A stretch of DNA of 64,000 bases from Symmetrospora coprosmae (taxonomy: Eukaryota; Basidiomycota; Cystobasidiomycetes; Symmetrosporaceae), in the NCBI GenBank assembly GCA_008802785.1, contig VUYT01000001.1, forward strand, positions 868,001-932,000, given 5' to 3'. The position numbers were made by a program, and so were the translations under genes. This document shows positions 1-9,809 of this stretch, piece by piece (within the stretch, counting starts at the first letter, position 1; each line of letters begins with the position of its first letter). The notes beneath the pieces were generated by a model. It did not search any database and was not told the DNA's origin. It saw only the letters and a program-made list of their open reading frames with translations.

Positions 1-2
1 GC

Positions 3-2009
3 CCCAGCTCGGACCTTTCGCCACTGGAAGACGACAGCTCTGATAGCGAGCAAGTCCTCGTTCGCCCGGATGCTGCCGTACCAGCACCTTCCAGCGCCAG
101 ACCGAGGAAGAAAGCTCGTGCCGGTTCTCGCGTTCCCTGGGACAGCGACGATGAAGCCGAGATCAGGCGGCTGAACCCGACCTCTTCTGAGGCACGCCGC
201 CAACAAGCCTACGTCTCGCCCGCGGCTCGTCAGCCGCCTACCGTCGAGAATGAGGTGACAATGTACATGGACGAGTTCAGGGAGGAGAGCTATTCGCCAG
301 TCCAGTTTACGATGGAGACGGAGGTCAGACAGCATGTCCTCAAGCAGCTGGGCGTCAGTCCCAAAAAGAGGGAGAAGCAAGCCGACAGGTGGCGGCGGCC
401 TCGGAAGCCGCCTGCCGAAAGTCAGCGGGGCACAACGGAATCCATAGGCGCATCGGCAGCACATCTCGACTCTGGCGAGAGCGACTCGGAGACCGAGAGA
501 TCAACCCAGGCCTCCGCTCCGGTCTGCGCAAAGGTTCGTGACACCTCAACTTGCGCCAGAGCAGTCATGGCCGAATCGCCTCCGATGGATGAAAGCGCAA
601 CCGAGCGCAGCCTCCTGCCTCAACGACCTCAGTCCATTCCCACTCCCGAATCTCAGCCAAGAAGCCAGTCTCAGCAATCTGTCCATCGCATAATCGTAGC
701 CGCCTCGCCCATCACGCCGCGCAAGTACTCCACGGCGGATGACTCTGGCTTCGTCCCATCGTCTGTGTCTCCGGGATCCAATCATGTTCTTGCACCGGAC
801 AGCGAAGGGGCGCTGGCAGAGATGGAGACGGAGCCAGAGGCAGTGGCAGCTGAGACGGAACTTTTCGAGCCGTCACTACTGCTGCCTTCAGTCAAGCGAT
901 TCACGCGCGTCATCTTGCCGGAGAGCTTGTCGACGCGGTCTGTGCCGGCGGCAGTGCGGTCTGGGCAGACAGCAACAGTGTCCGCACAAGAGTGCGTAAG
1001 TGACAGCGAGGAAGAGCGGGATATGGAGGATGACCTGCAGGAAGTGCAAGTTGAGACACGTGGTGAAGAAGAAGCAGAAGAAAGCGAAGTGTCCAGCTCG
1101 CAGGACGATGACAGTCAGACCGTCGCGTCAGAGCTGCTCGGGACTCGGCTGCCCAAGCGAGACTTTCGAAAAGACGATACGGTGCTGGCGCCCGACACGC
1201 AGGAGCTGCTCAATCTGGAGACACAGGATCTCGCTGCCGGCGAGACGCAATACGGCGACATGATACCCTGCTCCCAGGGACTGGTCAGTGGCGTGGCAGA
1301 CAGTGACGACTTCAGCCTGGCACTCGACCTGTCTGCGGACGAGACGGAATTGTCTGCGGCAGTGTCGAGAACAGCTAGCGATAGCCAGAAGGCGAAGCGC
1401 AAGAGCATTGGAGCAACCATCTCTTCTGCATGGTTCGGCAATGTTCTGCATACCAAGGTGGATGCCGCGCCCGAACAGACCGCCCTTACCCGCTTCTTCA
1501 CCGTCAAGCCAGGAGCAGCCGCCGAAAAGGCCGAGCGCGAGCAGCTTACCATCCGCAGCTCCTTTGCGAGGGTCGTCGGGCAGGAGCTGAAGGAGCAGAA
1601 GGCCAGGCGGGTGTCGTTCAGGAAGGACCCTCTCCAGGGCTCTGAGGCCACTACGCCTCTGGTGTCAGAGCAGGAGCCAGGGGAGACGGTGGCAGACTCG
1701 GATGTTGAAGACTACGAGGACATTGGTCCTTGGCCTATGGCGGACGGCGGAGAGACGCAGTACGTCCCATCGTCGCAGACGCAGCCTATCCTCGACAATG
1801 CGCTCGAGGATTTCACGGTGGGGATGCAGGACTCGCATGCAGGCACGCAGGAAATTGCTACTTCCGATGCGGGAGATGACGTCGCTGCACAGGAAGATAG
1901 CCTCGACGCGGATGCTGCGGGGCTTGCGGACACGTCGTGCGAGCTGTGGATTGGCGGGAAGGAGGACAAGGTGCCGAGCCCGGTCAAGAGGAGGAGGACA
2001 AAGATCTGA
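3..2009 (+). CDS. Partial disordered protein with PIP box (5' end outside window)
   Basis: The frame is open from the left edge to a TGA at 2007-2009, giving 668 visible residues, so the start lies outside the window. I do not recognise a folded domain. The protein is acidic and low in complexity, with many SQ, TQ and ETQ motifs of the kind phosphorylated by ATM/ATR kinases. A textbook PCNA-interacting (PIP) box, QTALTRFF, is encoded at 1476-1499 (visible residues 492-499) and matches Q-x-x-h-x-x-F-F. The C terminus ends in a basic PVKRRRTKI stretch that looks like a nuclear localisation signal. These features suggest a nuclear replication-fork, repair or checkpoint protein. The C-terminal tail of a Tof1/Timeless- or Mrc1-like protein is possible but unproven. 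No intron is needed in the visible part. Confidence 0.75.
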   Translation, partial: PSSDLSPLEDDSSDSEQVLVRPDAAVPAPSSARPRKKARAGSRVPWDSDDEAEIRRLNPTSSEARRQQAYVSPAARQPPTVENEVTMYMDEFREESYSPVQFTMETEVRQHVLKQLGVSPKKREKQADRWRRPRKPPAESQRGTTESIGASAAHLDSGESDSETERSTQASAPVCAKVRDTSTCARAVMAESPPMDESATERSLLPQRPQSIPTPESQPRSQSQQSVHRIIVAASPITPRKYSTADDSGFVPSSVSPGSNHVLAPDSEGALAEMETEPEAVAAETELFEPSLLLPSVKRFTRVILPESLSTRSVPAAVRSGQTATVSAQECVSDSEEERDMEDDLQEVQVETRGEEEAEESEVSSSQDDDSQTVASELLGTRLPKRDFRKDDTVLAPDTQELLNLETQDLAAGETQYGDMIPCSQGLVSGVADSDDFSLALDLSADETELSAAVSRTASDSQKAKRKSIGATISSAWFGNVLHTKVDAAPEQTALTRFFTVKPGAAAEKAEREQLTIRSSFARVVGQELKEQKARRVSFRKDPLQGSEATTPLVSEQEPGETVADSDVEDYEDIGPWPMADGGETQYVPSSQTQPILDNALEDFTVGMQDSHAGTQEIATSDAGDDVAAQEDSLDADAAGLADTSCELWIGGKEDKVPSPVKRRRTKI

Positions 2010-2446
2010 AGCTTGTTGGTGTAGCCACACTGTGCTCCAAAGCAACACGCTGCCTCTCCGTCTTCAGTGGCAGCGTCCCCGCATTTGCTGCCCGCCACAG
2101 CTGCAGTCTCCCTGCTGCTGCCCGGCACGTGGAAGCTGTCAGAGCCTCTCTTCCTTCCTCCGCAGACTATCGATGAGTATACGAGTATCGGAGTAGCCTT
2201 GACCTTGCTCATACATACCATGTCATGCCGGATTCTCTGCTAAGATCGAGGGGTCGCTTCGAAAGCGCCAGCAGGCACCGTCGCAGGCTAGGCGACTGGC
2301 GTGCGCTTTGGACTGCCAGACCTCCGCCCACGACGCAAGGACGGACATGACATGCATGGCATCATTTGTCAAGCGCACTAGCCAGCGGCCTGAAACAAGC
2401 ACCTGCTCTGGATCCTCCTCTCTGCTCCACTGACCACCGAGCAGTC
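2010..2446. other. Intergenic spacer between two plus-strand genes
   Basis: This should hold the 3' UTR of the PIP-box gene and the promoter and 5' leader of the DUF1771-Smr gene. I see no further gene, repeat or convincing motif. The frame of the next gene is open upstream to about 2366 but has no ATG before 2447. Confidence 0.5.
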
Positions 2447-3574
2447 ATGGATGACCTCGTCCCGCTTCGCTGCGACAGCACTGACGACCCTTCCCTTCAC
2501 GAACCGCTGATCGCGCTGACTTCACCACCTAGAAACGACGCGGGATGGTCGTTGTTCGGGGACCCTTCGGCGGACAGCCTCACAAAGGATGCGCCGGCTG
2601 AGCCTGCAACCAAAGAAGGCTCAATCGATGGGCAAGGGGGATTTCCGGGCAGGGGGATGCTTGAGAACGCACGCGCGGTGCTCACTACCGAGCTACGCGA
2701 ACCTGTGAGCACTTCTCGTCGTATAGCTCGAATACCTTCCCCCCTAAGCTGACTGTCCTTTGCCTGCCCAGGCCATGCAGCACGAGCGTGCCGCCGAGAG
2801 CGCATGGGTAGCAGCCGAGGCGGCGCGAAGAGCAGGCAACGAAGCGGCTACCCTCCGTCACGCTTATGAGGCCGCTAGCAATGACTTTGCCGCTCGTGAA
2901 GCGCATCGTAAGGCCGCGTGTGTCATCTTTGCAGGTGAGCGAGCGCCTCTGGCCTTGAGACCAGTTGAGTACTCGCTGACACAGCCTTCGTTGCAATCTC
3001 CAGCATACAACCAGGGGCTACCGTCCGGCACGATTGATCTGCGTGGTCTCCGGCCCGAGGAGCTATCGGTCGTCCAGGGCCTTCTAACGGTGTGTCTCTT
3101 CCGCCACCGCGACCTTTCGCTATCGCTGACACCATCCATCTTACAGCGTGAGCACCCAGCTCATCCCCATTATCGATTCCTTGTCGATAGCGGCGACGGG
3201 GCTTTGCCTTATATCGAGTTGATGTGCAGAAGGTGGGCGCGTCTTGCAGTCGCTATGGTACTCCGACTGACGTGCGAACCGCAGATTGAGCTTGTCGCAC
3301 TATCGCTGCGGCGACGGCATCGAAGTACACTTACCGCAGGCGAACCGGGTACACGTCTCCCCTCGCAACGTAAGTCCTGTCTGTCGGGTCGGCATGACAA
3401 AGCCTACATCTGACCGAGAAGGTCTGCATGCCTTCCAAAAGACGGAGACCTCGCTTATCGCTCTGTGACAATGTCCCAACCGAGGGGGGCTGCAGACCCG
3501 CTCTTGCCTCTCCCCTTGCCTTTCGAGCAAGTCTGCCCTCCCCTCCAAATCGACAAGACCAGCATGAAGACTGA
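2447..3574 (+). CDS. DUF1771-Smr domain protein
   Basis: Predicted exons are 2447-2704, 2772-2934, 3004-3089, 3147-3232, 3285-3369 and 3422-3574 (276 residues). The start is the first in-frame ATG (MDDLVPL). Exon 2 encodes the Ala/Arg-rich helical DUF1771 segment (AAEAARRAGNEAATLRHAYE), which normally sits directly before an Smr domain. Across the next junction the protein reads AAYNQGLPSGTIDLRGLRPE, with the DLxGL motif that opens Smr domains. The rest of the Smr fold is divergent: where T-G-x-G is usual, FLVDSGDGALP is read. Smr proteins bind or cleave RNA and act in ribosome-associated mRNA decay, so a role in RNA surveillance is an inference. The 69- and 57-nt introns keep the frame and contain no stop. 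The last exon, with a basic KRRRPR stretch, is the least certain. Confidence 0.68.
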
Positions 3575-3695
3575 GGAGGCGATTCGCAATAAGTCGCACG
3601 CTGCAGACGCAGCAGCGCCTGCAGATTGGGCCACATGGACGCCACGAACAAGCTGAAAAGTGGAAGGCGGACAAGCCTATCGTAGGCGGCAAGCG

Positions 3696-4635
3696 ATGTC
3701 GGCAAGTCTACCGGTCGAAGTGGCGCCATCAAGAGCGTCTAGCAGTTCCGAGGAGAGGCCGCCCCGTCCTCCCTACCTCGTGCGCGATGGCAAGATCTGG
3801 CGACACACGGGAAACAGCAACGGCACCGCCCGACACGGGTCTGTTCCGCAAGATGGCGCCCTACCACATGCCGTCCGGTCTGAAAGTGTTGCCCCGCAAG
3901 GTGCGCTTTCATACCTTGAGGCTGAAGTGATGCTCCAAACAAGAAACTGATCATGCTGAGTCCTGATCCTCAGATGTGGATTCGGCTTTTGAGAAATCGC
4001 GAGAGTCTCTTTCGACTCGCTTCCGCCCGCCTCTGTATCCAAGGTCCGCTCGATCGGCTCACCCGTTGCACAACAAAGCCTCTTACCGTGCGCGAGCACG
4101 ATGCAACCGCTTGCTCTGGCGCAAGTGGTCTTGTCACGCACTCACTGATCACGGCTTTTCTGCAGCCACGCATCGGTCCCTGTACAAGGCGAAACCCTGC
4201 ACCGAGTATGCCGAGGGACGATGTAGCTGGGATGAAGAGTGTCATTTTGCTCACATTATGGGTGAAGACGTCTTCATGCTTCTGGGTGGGTACTGCCTCG
4301 CGACTGCGGGACCCCCTTCTCTGGTCTAACACGCTCTCTTGGCCTTTCGCAGGAGAGCTCAAAGCTGGTCGGTACTGCCCGTACTCGAATGTTCACCCTC
4401 ACCATACGTGTGGATTCAAGCATCTCGGGTCCGAGGAGCCTCTGATCGATCTGGCCGGATCCGATATATCAGAGTCCCCGCAAGGCCAGCCGTGTGGACC
4501 TGTCGCAGAGTCTTTGAAGCATATGCTCGACAAGGCCAAGCCATCTACACGCGACATTATGTGTGGCACCCAGGTCAAGACGCGCAGCGGTGGGTACAAG
4601 CTGGCATCACGTTGTGGCCGGACGTGTTTCTGTAG
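3696..4635 (+). CDS. CCCH zinc-finger protein, paralogue A
   Basis: Predicted exons are 3696-3900, 3974-4087, 4166-4261, 4353-4428 and 4473-4635 (217 residues). The first finger reads CTEYAEGRCSWDEECHFAH, a C-x7-C-x5-C-x3-H match. A second, degenerate finger follows the intron at 4262-4352 (GRYCPYSNVHPHHTCGFKH). CCCH fingers of this spacing usually bind AU-rich or other single-stranded RNA, so a post-transcriptional role is likely but inferred. The C-terminal exon was chosen because IYTRHYVWHPGQ resembles TYDEYVPYPGKK in the downstream paralogue. That choice needs the 44-nt intron 4429-4472. Without it the frame would run on to 4801. The intron at 4088-4165 is also uncertain, because the frame stays open through it. 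Confidence 0.65.
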
Positions 4636-4960
4636 ACTGAAGGGTGCGGATTCTTCACTCCCGCGCACATCAGTCGGGACGGACACTGGACTGGATGCAG
4701 CTAGGGCTCGGAGAAAGTTTCAGACTGGGTGCCAAGATGATGAGGGACTGATGTTTAAGGCTGGAATGGTGGCTGCTCTCACGAGTCTTGCCGTGCTGTG
4801 ATGAGTGCTTTGTGGCGGACGCTGTAGCCTGGTGCAGGCTCGGACAGCTGCGAAGACTCACATCGATGGTCGAGACGACAGCACCAAAGTCGAGTAAAAG
4901 AGACGCATCGCGTGTGGTCCGCTGCCGAGCTCCGCTGTTTTGTTCCGCTGACCTCCGTTA

Positions 4961-4990
4961 CGGGATCCGGGGTCTAGTCGACGGATCCCG
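4961..4990. repeat. Perfect 9-bp inverted repeat
   Basis: CGGGATCCG at 4961-4969 is followed 12 nt later by its exact reverse complement at 4982-4990. It could form a short hairpin or be a dimeric protein-binding site. It could also be chance in GC-rich DNA. Confidence 0.6.
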
Positions 4991-5080
4991 TCCGACCGCA
5001 ATAGAGCGTCTAACAAGTGGAGTCCGCCCTTACCCCCCTCGCCCTCCCTCTTCTCTTCTCTTCTCTCGCCGGTAACGACG

Positions 5081-5102
5081 CAAGGGCCTGTCAAGGGCCT
5101 GT
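5081..5102. repeat. 11-bp tandem direct repeat
   Basis: The unit CAAGGGCCTGT occurs twice head to tail, with a partial third copy (CAAGG) directly after. It lies about 120 bp before the ATG of CCCH paralogue B. Confidence 0.6.
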
Positions 5103-5224
5103 CAAGGATGTCAATCTCGAATAGCTGAGCTCCCACCTCCTCGTCGAGGCAACTGGCCAAGGCGCCGCAGACACGGAAGTCCGCCCTCCTCGCCGCCTCT
5201 CGCCGCCATCAGAAAGCGCGCACA

Positions 5225-7242
5225 ATGTATGGGCCGAGTACCCCAAGCTTTGCGCCGGTGGTCTCGCCCAATGCACATCCGAATAATGTCAGAAGGCCAC
5301 CGAGCAGAAGCGAGCGAACAGGCGAAGGGCAGAGGGGCCAACGCCGAAGCCACAGTCGACACCGGTCAAGGCCGAAGATGATGGTGCAGGAAGAAGAGGT
5401 TATGGTCCAGTCATCGTACCGAAGCAGGCTCGTCGAGGTCAAGATCCCCCAGCAGTCGGATGAAAGCGATGGACGCAGGACCGAGGCAGAAAATGACCAG
5501 TACGAGCGTCAGTGTATCGAGCGGCGTGCCTCTCTTCCTGGCTACCTGCTGACGCCCTCTTTGGCCATACACCTCCCTGCACATGTGCAGAAAGAGGGCG
5601 CCATCGCCGCAGCGACGCTCCTGCCGAGGATTGGCGCACATCAGGTCGGCGACAACAGTACGAGCACTCGCAATCCGGTCACAGGACGCCACAATGACCC
5701 ACGACTCCTGCACCACGCGGACGATCTCAGCATCGCAAGAACTACTCTGGCCAGAATGGGCCTCCTCCTTCTCCAGCTCACTCAAGACCGCCCAGCTCTG
5801 CTGGTTTACACCAAGGACAGTCCGGTCACCGCAGGCCATTTCATCACCAAGCGCCCTCGTATCACTGGGGACCGGGCTATGCCGAAGAGCTGCCATCCGC
5901 GAGACTCTCTCCTCGAGCGTCCTCATATCAGCAAGGTCCGCAATATACTCATCAACCTCGACCTCAGCAGGACTTGCGCGCCATATTGCAGCAAGCAGGG
6001 ATGTATGGAGATGCCTACGGGGCCCGGCCGCACGGGCATATACCGTACAAATCATCGTACAGCCAGCCGCAGTACGTGCCCGAATCGCAGGAGCGACATC
6101 GAGCGCAATCTCGGTCAAGGACACCTGGTCCGCTGTCAAACTCCTACCTACCTGGCGAACAGCAGGGCAGCCGGAGGCCCTCTTTCAGCTATCCATCTTT
6201 CAGACCTGGCGCAAGCCCAGCCCACTCGCGCTCTCAAAGCCGACCAGTCACGCCGATAGTCAACCCTTTCCGGCGTTCCACGGTCATCTGTCTTGATTAT
6301 CTGAATGGTGGCTGCGCTAGGCAGCAGTGCGCCTTCGCTCATCGACAGCCTGAGCAGAATGCTGTTGATTCGTCAGTCAAGTACCAATCAGACGGCCAGC
6401 AGACGTCGCAGAGGGACGGATGAGATGAGCATCTCACCCAGGCTTCACCGGAGCCGCTCGTTACCCTCGCGACACCTTCGCCCCCTCCTACGCCCACCTC
6501 TGTCGCGTCTGACTGCAAGCATACAACACAGCCAGCCTCGGACGCGGAGGATTCAGATTCAACCAGTGAAAGCGACGATTCAAGTGGAGACGAGACGGGT
6601 ATGGAAGATAGAGCTTCAACGCGCTTCAAGAGCAAGCTTTGCAAGCAGTACCAGCAGTACTTGCGTGGAAAACGGAAAGGGAGAAAGAGCATGCCAAAGT
6701 GCGAGGCTGGGGATGCATGTCCCAAAGTGCACATTGCCGGCCGGGATGCCAAGCGGATCATGGGTAAGTTCCGCAACGTATGGCGACGGCGGCTCGCCCC
6801 TTACACCTCATCTACGGCTTAGCCGAGCTTCGCAGATCCCGCAAGTGTTCGTACGTCATCGAGGGGATTTGCTCTCGTGGACCCGATTGCGAGTTCAAGC
6901 ATGGTTCTTCGGATAGCTTTCTCGATGTTTCGGCAGACATCAGTTCAGACGGTGAGCATGAGTGCGTGCTGACTTCCATACGTGTACATATGGATTCAAG
7001 CTCATTGGGTATCGTCAACGGACCAGTGCAGCGAAATCTACAGAAGAGCATCATCTGAAGTGAGGCGAGACAGACGCAATACCTACGACGAGTATGTGCC
7101 TTATCCTGGCAAGAAATTCGAAGCGAAGGCATACCGATGCATAGTCGCAGTCGCTATCAGCAGCACGACCAGCAGGACTTTGAGGAAGAAAAGCAATCAG
7201 CAAGAGGCGAAGCCACTTCCCTGCCGCTCTCATACTCACTGA
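5225..7242 (+). CDS. CCCH zinc-finger protein, paralogue B
   Basis: Predicted exons are 5225-5525, 5591-5677, 5777-6375, 6442-6763, 6823-6951 and 7001-7242 (about 559 residues). The ATG sits in CACAATG. The first half is a disordered Ser/Pro/Gln/His-rich region. Three fingers follow: CLDYLNGGCARQQCAFAH (C-x7-C-x4-C-x3-H); a spaced finger starting at KLCKQYQQY and ending CEAGDACPKVH; and CSYVIEGICSRGPDCEFKH (C-x7-C-x5-C-x3-H). The last two are split by an intron (6764-6822) at the same place and phase as in paralogue A (HIMG/E against RIMA/E). The two genes are therefore tandem duplicates, with B longer and carrying the extra N-terminal finger. RNA binding is expected from the family. The intron at 5678-5776 is tentative: some intron must remove a stop near 5695. 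Confidence 0.62.
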
Positions 7243-7544
7243 GCAAGACATGCCTGGCCAGCCAGGCTTCTCCTTTCGCGACGTTCGCTTCGACCTGGTG
7301 CGGTGCAGTTGCTGCAACAGTGGCTCGCCACCTGAGCGAGATGCTGTCCCTGATCATCGCCTTCCCGGAGCGTCTCAAAAGGCCCTTGAGTGGCGGTCGG
7401 CCAAAGAGAAGTCGAGATGACGACGATGAGACCGATGAGACTGCTTCATCCTGCTCCGGAGGGTCTTCGATCTTGACGTCCATCAGACTGACCGTACTAG
7501 AGCTGCGAGAGAGCGTGCGGAAGAGCTTTGCCGATCGCTCTGCT
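7243..7544. other. Convergent 3' intergenic region
   Basis: This lies between the end of CCCH paralogue B (plus) and the end of the GT4 gene (minus) and should hold both 3' UTRs. A long minus-strand open frame crosses it, but it reads through a splice junction of the GT4 gene and is not taken as coding. Confidence 0.5.
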
Positions 7545-9334
7545 CTAGTGGCAGCTGCAGCAGATCGGTAGCCTGATGTATCCTGCAGCGTCAATTCACA
7601 TGCATATTGGCAGTCCTCTAGATCCTGGCGCGCAGAACGCGACCTACCTTCTAACAAGCATCCCATGGCCTCTTCCCATGTCCGCGTCTTGGCGTAAGCC
7701 ACGGCTGCTTCTGACATTTTCTTCCTGCCCTGCATGTCGATTACCATCCTGACCAGAAGTTGCCGATATGTGTGCACCGCTTGAACAAAGCTGTCGCTGC
7801 CAGGCCTCAGCAGATCCTGTGGATTCGAGGGGATGCCAGTTGTGTTTTTCTCGTGGCACCTAGCACCGGGCAGGGCCATCATGTCCAGCAAGTAGCCTGC
7901 CTGCCGTTGCGTCAATTACTCGCAGTCGTCTCCTCGCACGCATAGTATGGTGCCAGGACACACCGGTTCTTCCGTCTTCGACAAGATCGCAAACTCCTTC
8001 GGCTCTCAGCCCGATGACCGGCAAGCCACTTGCCAAAGCCTCGAGCACCACGTTACCGAAGGTCTCGCTGTGACTCGGAAAGGCGAAGATGTCGGATGAC
8101 GCATAGCACGCAGCTAGCTCCTCGCCCTTCTGGTAGCCCATGAATTCGATGTCGAGATCGCCGCACTCTTCTTCTAGCGCCATCTTTGCTGGCCCACCTC
8201 CGACCAGAACAACCTTGCAGCCGGGATGGTTCGGGTCGAGCATCTTGACGCAAGCTTCAAGTCCCCGAAAAGCCAGTATGAGAAGGCCGATGTTCTTCTC
8301 GTGTGAGATGCGGCCGACGTATGTGATGATTGTCTTTAAGGCTCGACTTGCGCCTATCCCGGGGGGCGCATCGCCGACTGTTGTTCCAGACCAGCGAGCT
8401 CGCAATGCTGCACTTCTGCGATCAGGATTGAAAAGCGCCATATCCGCCCCACGGGGCCACAGCTCCACATTATCAAAGCCGTTGGCAGCGAGCATGGTCC
8501 GGGTCGACGGACTCGGGCAAAATGTTGTGATGCAGCGGGAATGCAGACGAAGCTGCAGGGCCCACATGGTGCCTGTGAGCCAGCCGAAGCCGTAAGTGCT
8601 TGCATATCGCGCCAGATTGGTGTGGTACTGAGCTTGACGTCAGCGAGGCCGTATCGTTGGTAGCGATGAGCTGCGAGACCCCTTACCGAGGAGACTGCCG
8701 CGACATCAGGCAGAGCATATTCAAGGATTGGTTGAGCTTGTGCAGCGAGCCAGATTGGGTCGACCTACATGAGGAAAGCCGTGAGCGGCCGGCACTCGCT
8801 TACCGACGCCGTCCCGCACACTTGCCACAGGAAGCAAGCTCACATAATGGATCAAGTCCGGCTCCCACTCGACCACCTTGCGGAGGAACCGAGGTCGAAA
8901 GAAGTTGAGACTAAGTCCCGGATAGAAGTACAGGGGGATCCCCTTCGTCCCCAAGATTTCGTGACCTGCGGTGGCGGGGGGCGCTTAGAGGTAAGCAGGT
9001 GGCGCAACATGCGGGTGAAGTCTACAACGCTCACCTTCGTAGTGAGTCCTGCTCCGTAAAATGGACTTGAGCTTCGATGAATCTCGCTCGCCTCTGTGGT
9101 TCTCGTGCTCACATGCCGCTCTCCGGGCCTAGCACCATCGCTTCGTGTCCATGTTCCTTCAGAAAGGTCAGTAGCCTGGCAAGTGTGCGCTGCAGAGAGT
9201 CCGATCAGCACAAGGCTTGTGCATCCCATAGCGAGCGTGCTCACGGTCACGCCGTCAATGTTCGGCAGGAAGTTCTCCGTGACGATGCAGATCCGAAGGG
9301 GCCGTGAATTCTCGAAGGCGTTGAGGGCGTCCAT
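7545..9334 (-). CDS. GT4-family glycosyltransferase, SQD2-like
   Basis: Predicted exons (minus) are 9334-9245, 9189-9113, 9048-9035, 8965-8844, 8764-8687, 8627-7964, 7896-7648 and 7582-7545 (443 residues). The N-terminal Rossmann half starts RICIVTENFLPNIDGVTRTL and continues SGMTHYEGHEILGTKGIP. The C-terminal half has YVGRISHEKNIG, the nucleotide-sugar loop VVLVGGGP, and SHSETFGNVVLEAL, whose E-x7-E glutamates are near residues 315 and 323. This is the GT-B retaining GT4 family. The closest pattern I recall is the SQD2 sulfolipid synthase or GDP-mannose-dependent mannosyltransferase branch. The donor sugar and acceptor lipid cannot be read from sequence. No signal peptide or TM segment is seen, so it is probably cytosolic or peripheral. 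Exon 3 is a 14-nt microexon needed to keep the conserved frame. Confidence 0.86.
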
Positions 9335-9809
9335 CGCACTCAGAGACTAGGACCTTGTGCATAGTATGGGGACGAAGCTGAAGTGCAGATCCTCGCAGAA
9401 GCGAGCCAGGCTGTTGCTGTTGTTCTGCGCAGACTGTCTCCCAGCGGGTCCTGTGGCAAAACGCGTCGGCTCGCACGTGCGACCGCCCTTTGTGAACGTG
9501 CCTGAAAGTACACAGAGGCCGACTCGCGGCGCCTCAACACGCTGGCATCGTATAGCGAGTGGCGAGTTGTACCTTTGTTTTGCGGCAGACGCGCAATGTC
9601 CTGTCTAGGTCCTTCTGGCCCGATCGCAGTGCGTGCGCACCGGACTAGACGCTCGTGGAGGTACTGCAGTCACTGCTTGAATCACTGCTAAGCTATAGCT
9701 ACATGCTTGACACTAGGAATTTATAAGCGAAGGAGAAGGAACGAACGAATGTATGTCTCTATACAGGCTGGACAGATTAGCATGCGACACCTGACGATTG
9801 CCGCAACGC
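9335..9809. other. Spacer between two minus-strand genes
   Basis: This should contain the promoter of the GT4 gene and the 3' UTR of the 7-TM gene. An AT-rich stretch (AATTTATAAG) lies at about 9718-9727. No gene is seen. Confidence 0.4.

Larger units (their letters stand above)
4636..5224. other. Spacer between the two CCCH genes, with inverted and direct repeats
   Basis: This 589-bp gap contains a perfect 9-bp inverted repeat (4961-4969 and 4982-4990, 12-nt loop). It also has a CT-rich tract at about 5040-5068 and an 11-bp unit repeated in tandem at 5081-5102. No coding frame is convincing. The CT-rich tract just upstream of the next ATG is typical of fungal promoters. Confidence 0.5.

Noticed and set aside
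5225-6259. 344-residue uninterrupted plus frame as the full CCCH-B protein
   Set aside because: The zinc fingers lie in a different frame. Splicing at 5525/5591 moves into that frame, so only the first 100 codons are kept.
7157-7915. 252-residue minus-strand frame treated as a whole gene
   Set aside because: Only its first part (the GT4 C-terminal block ending TRTWEEAMGCLLEG) is coding. A good donor at 7647 and acceptor at 7583 switch frame to the real GYIRLP ending.
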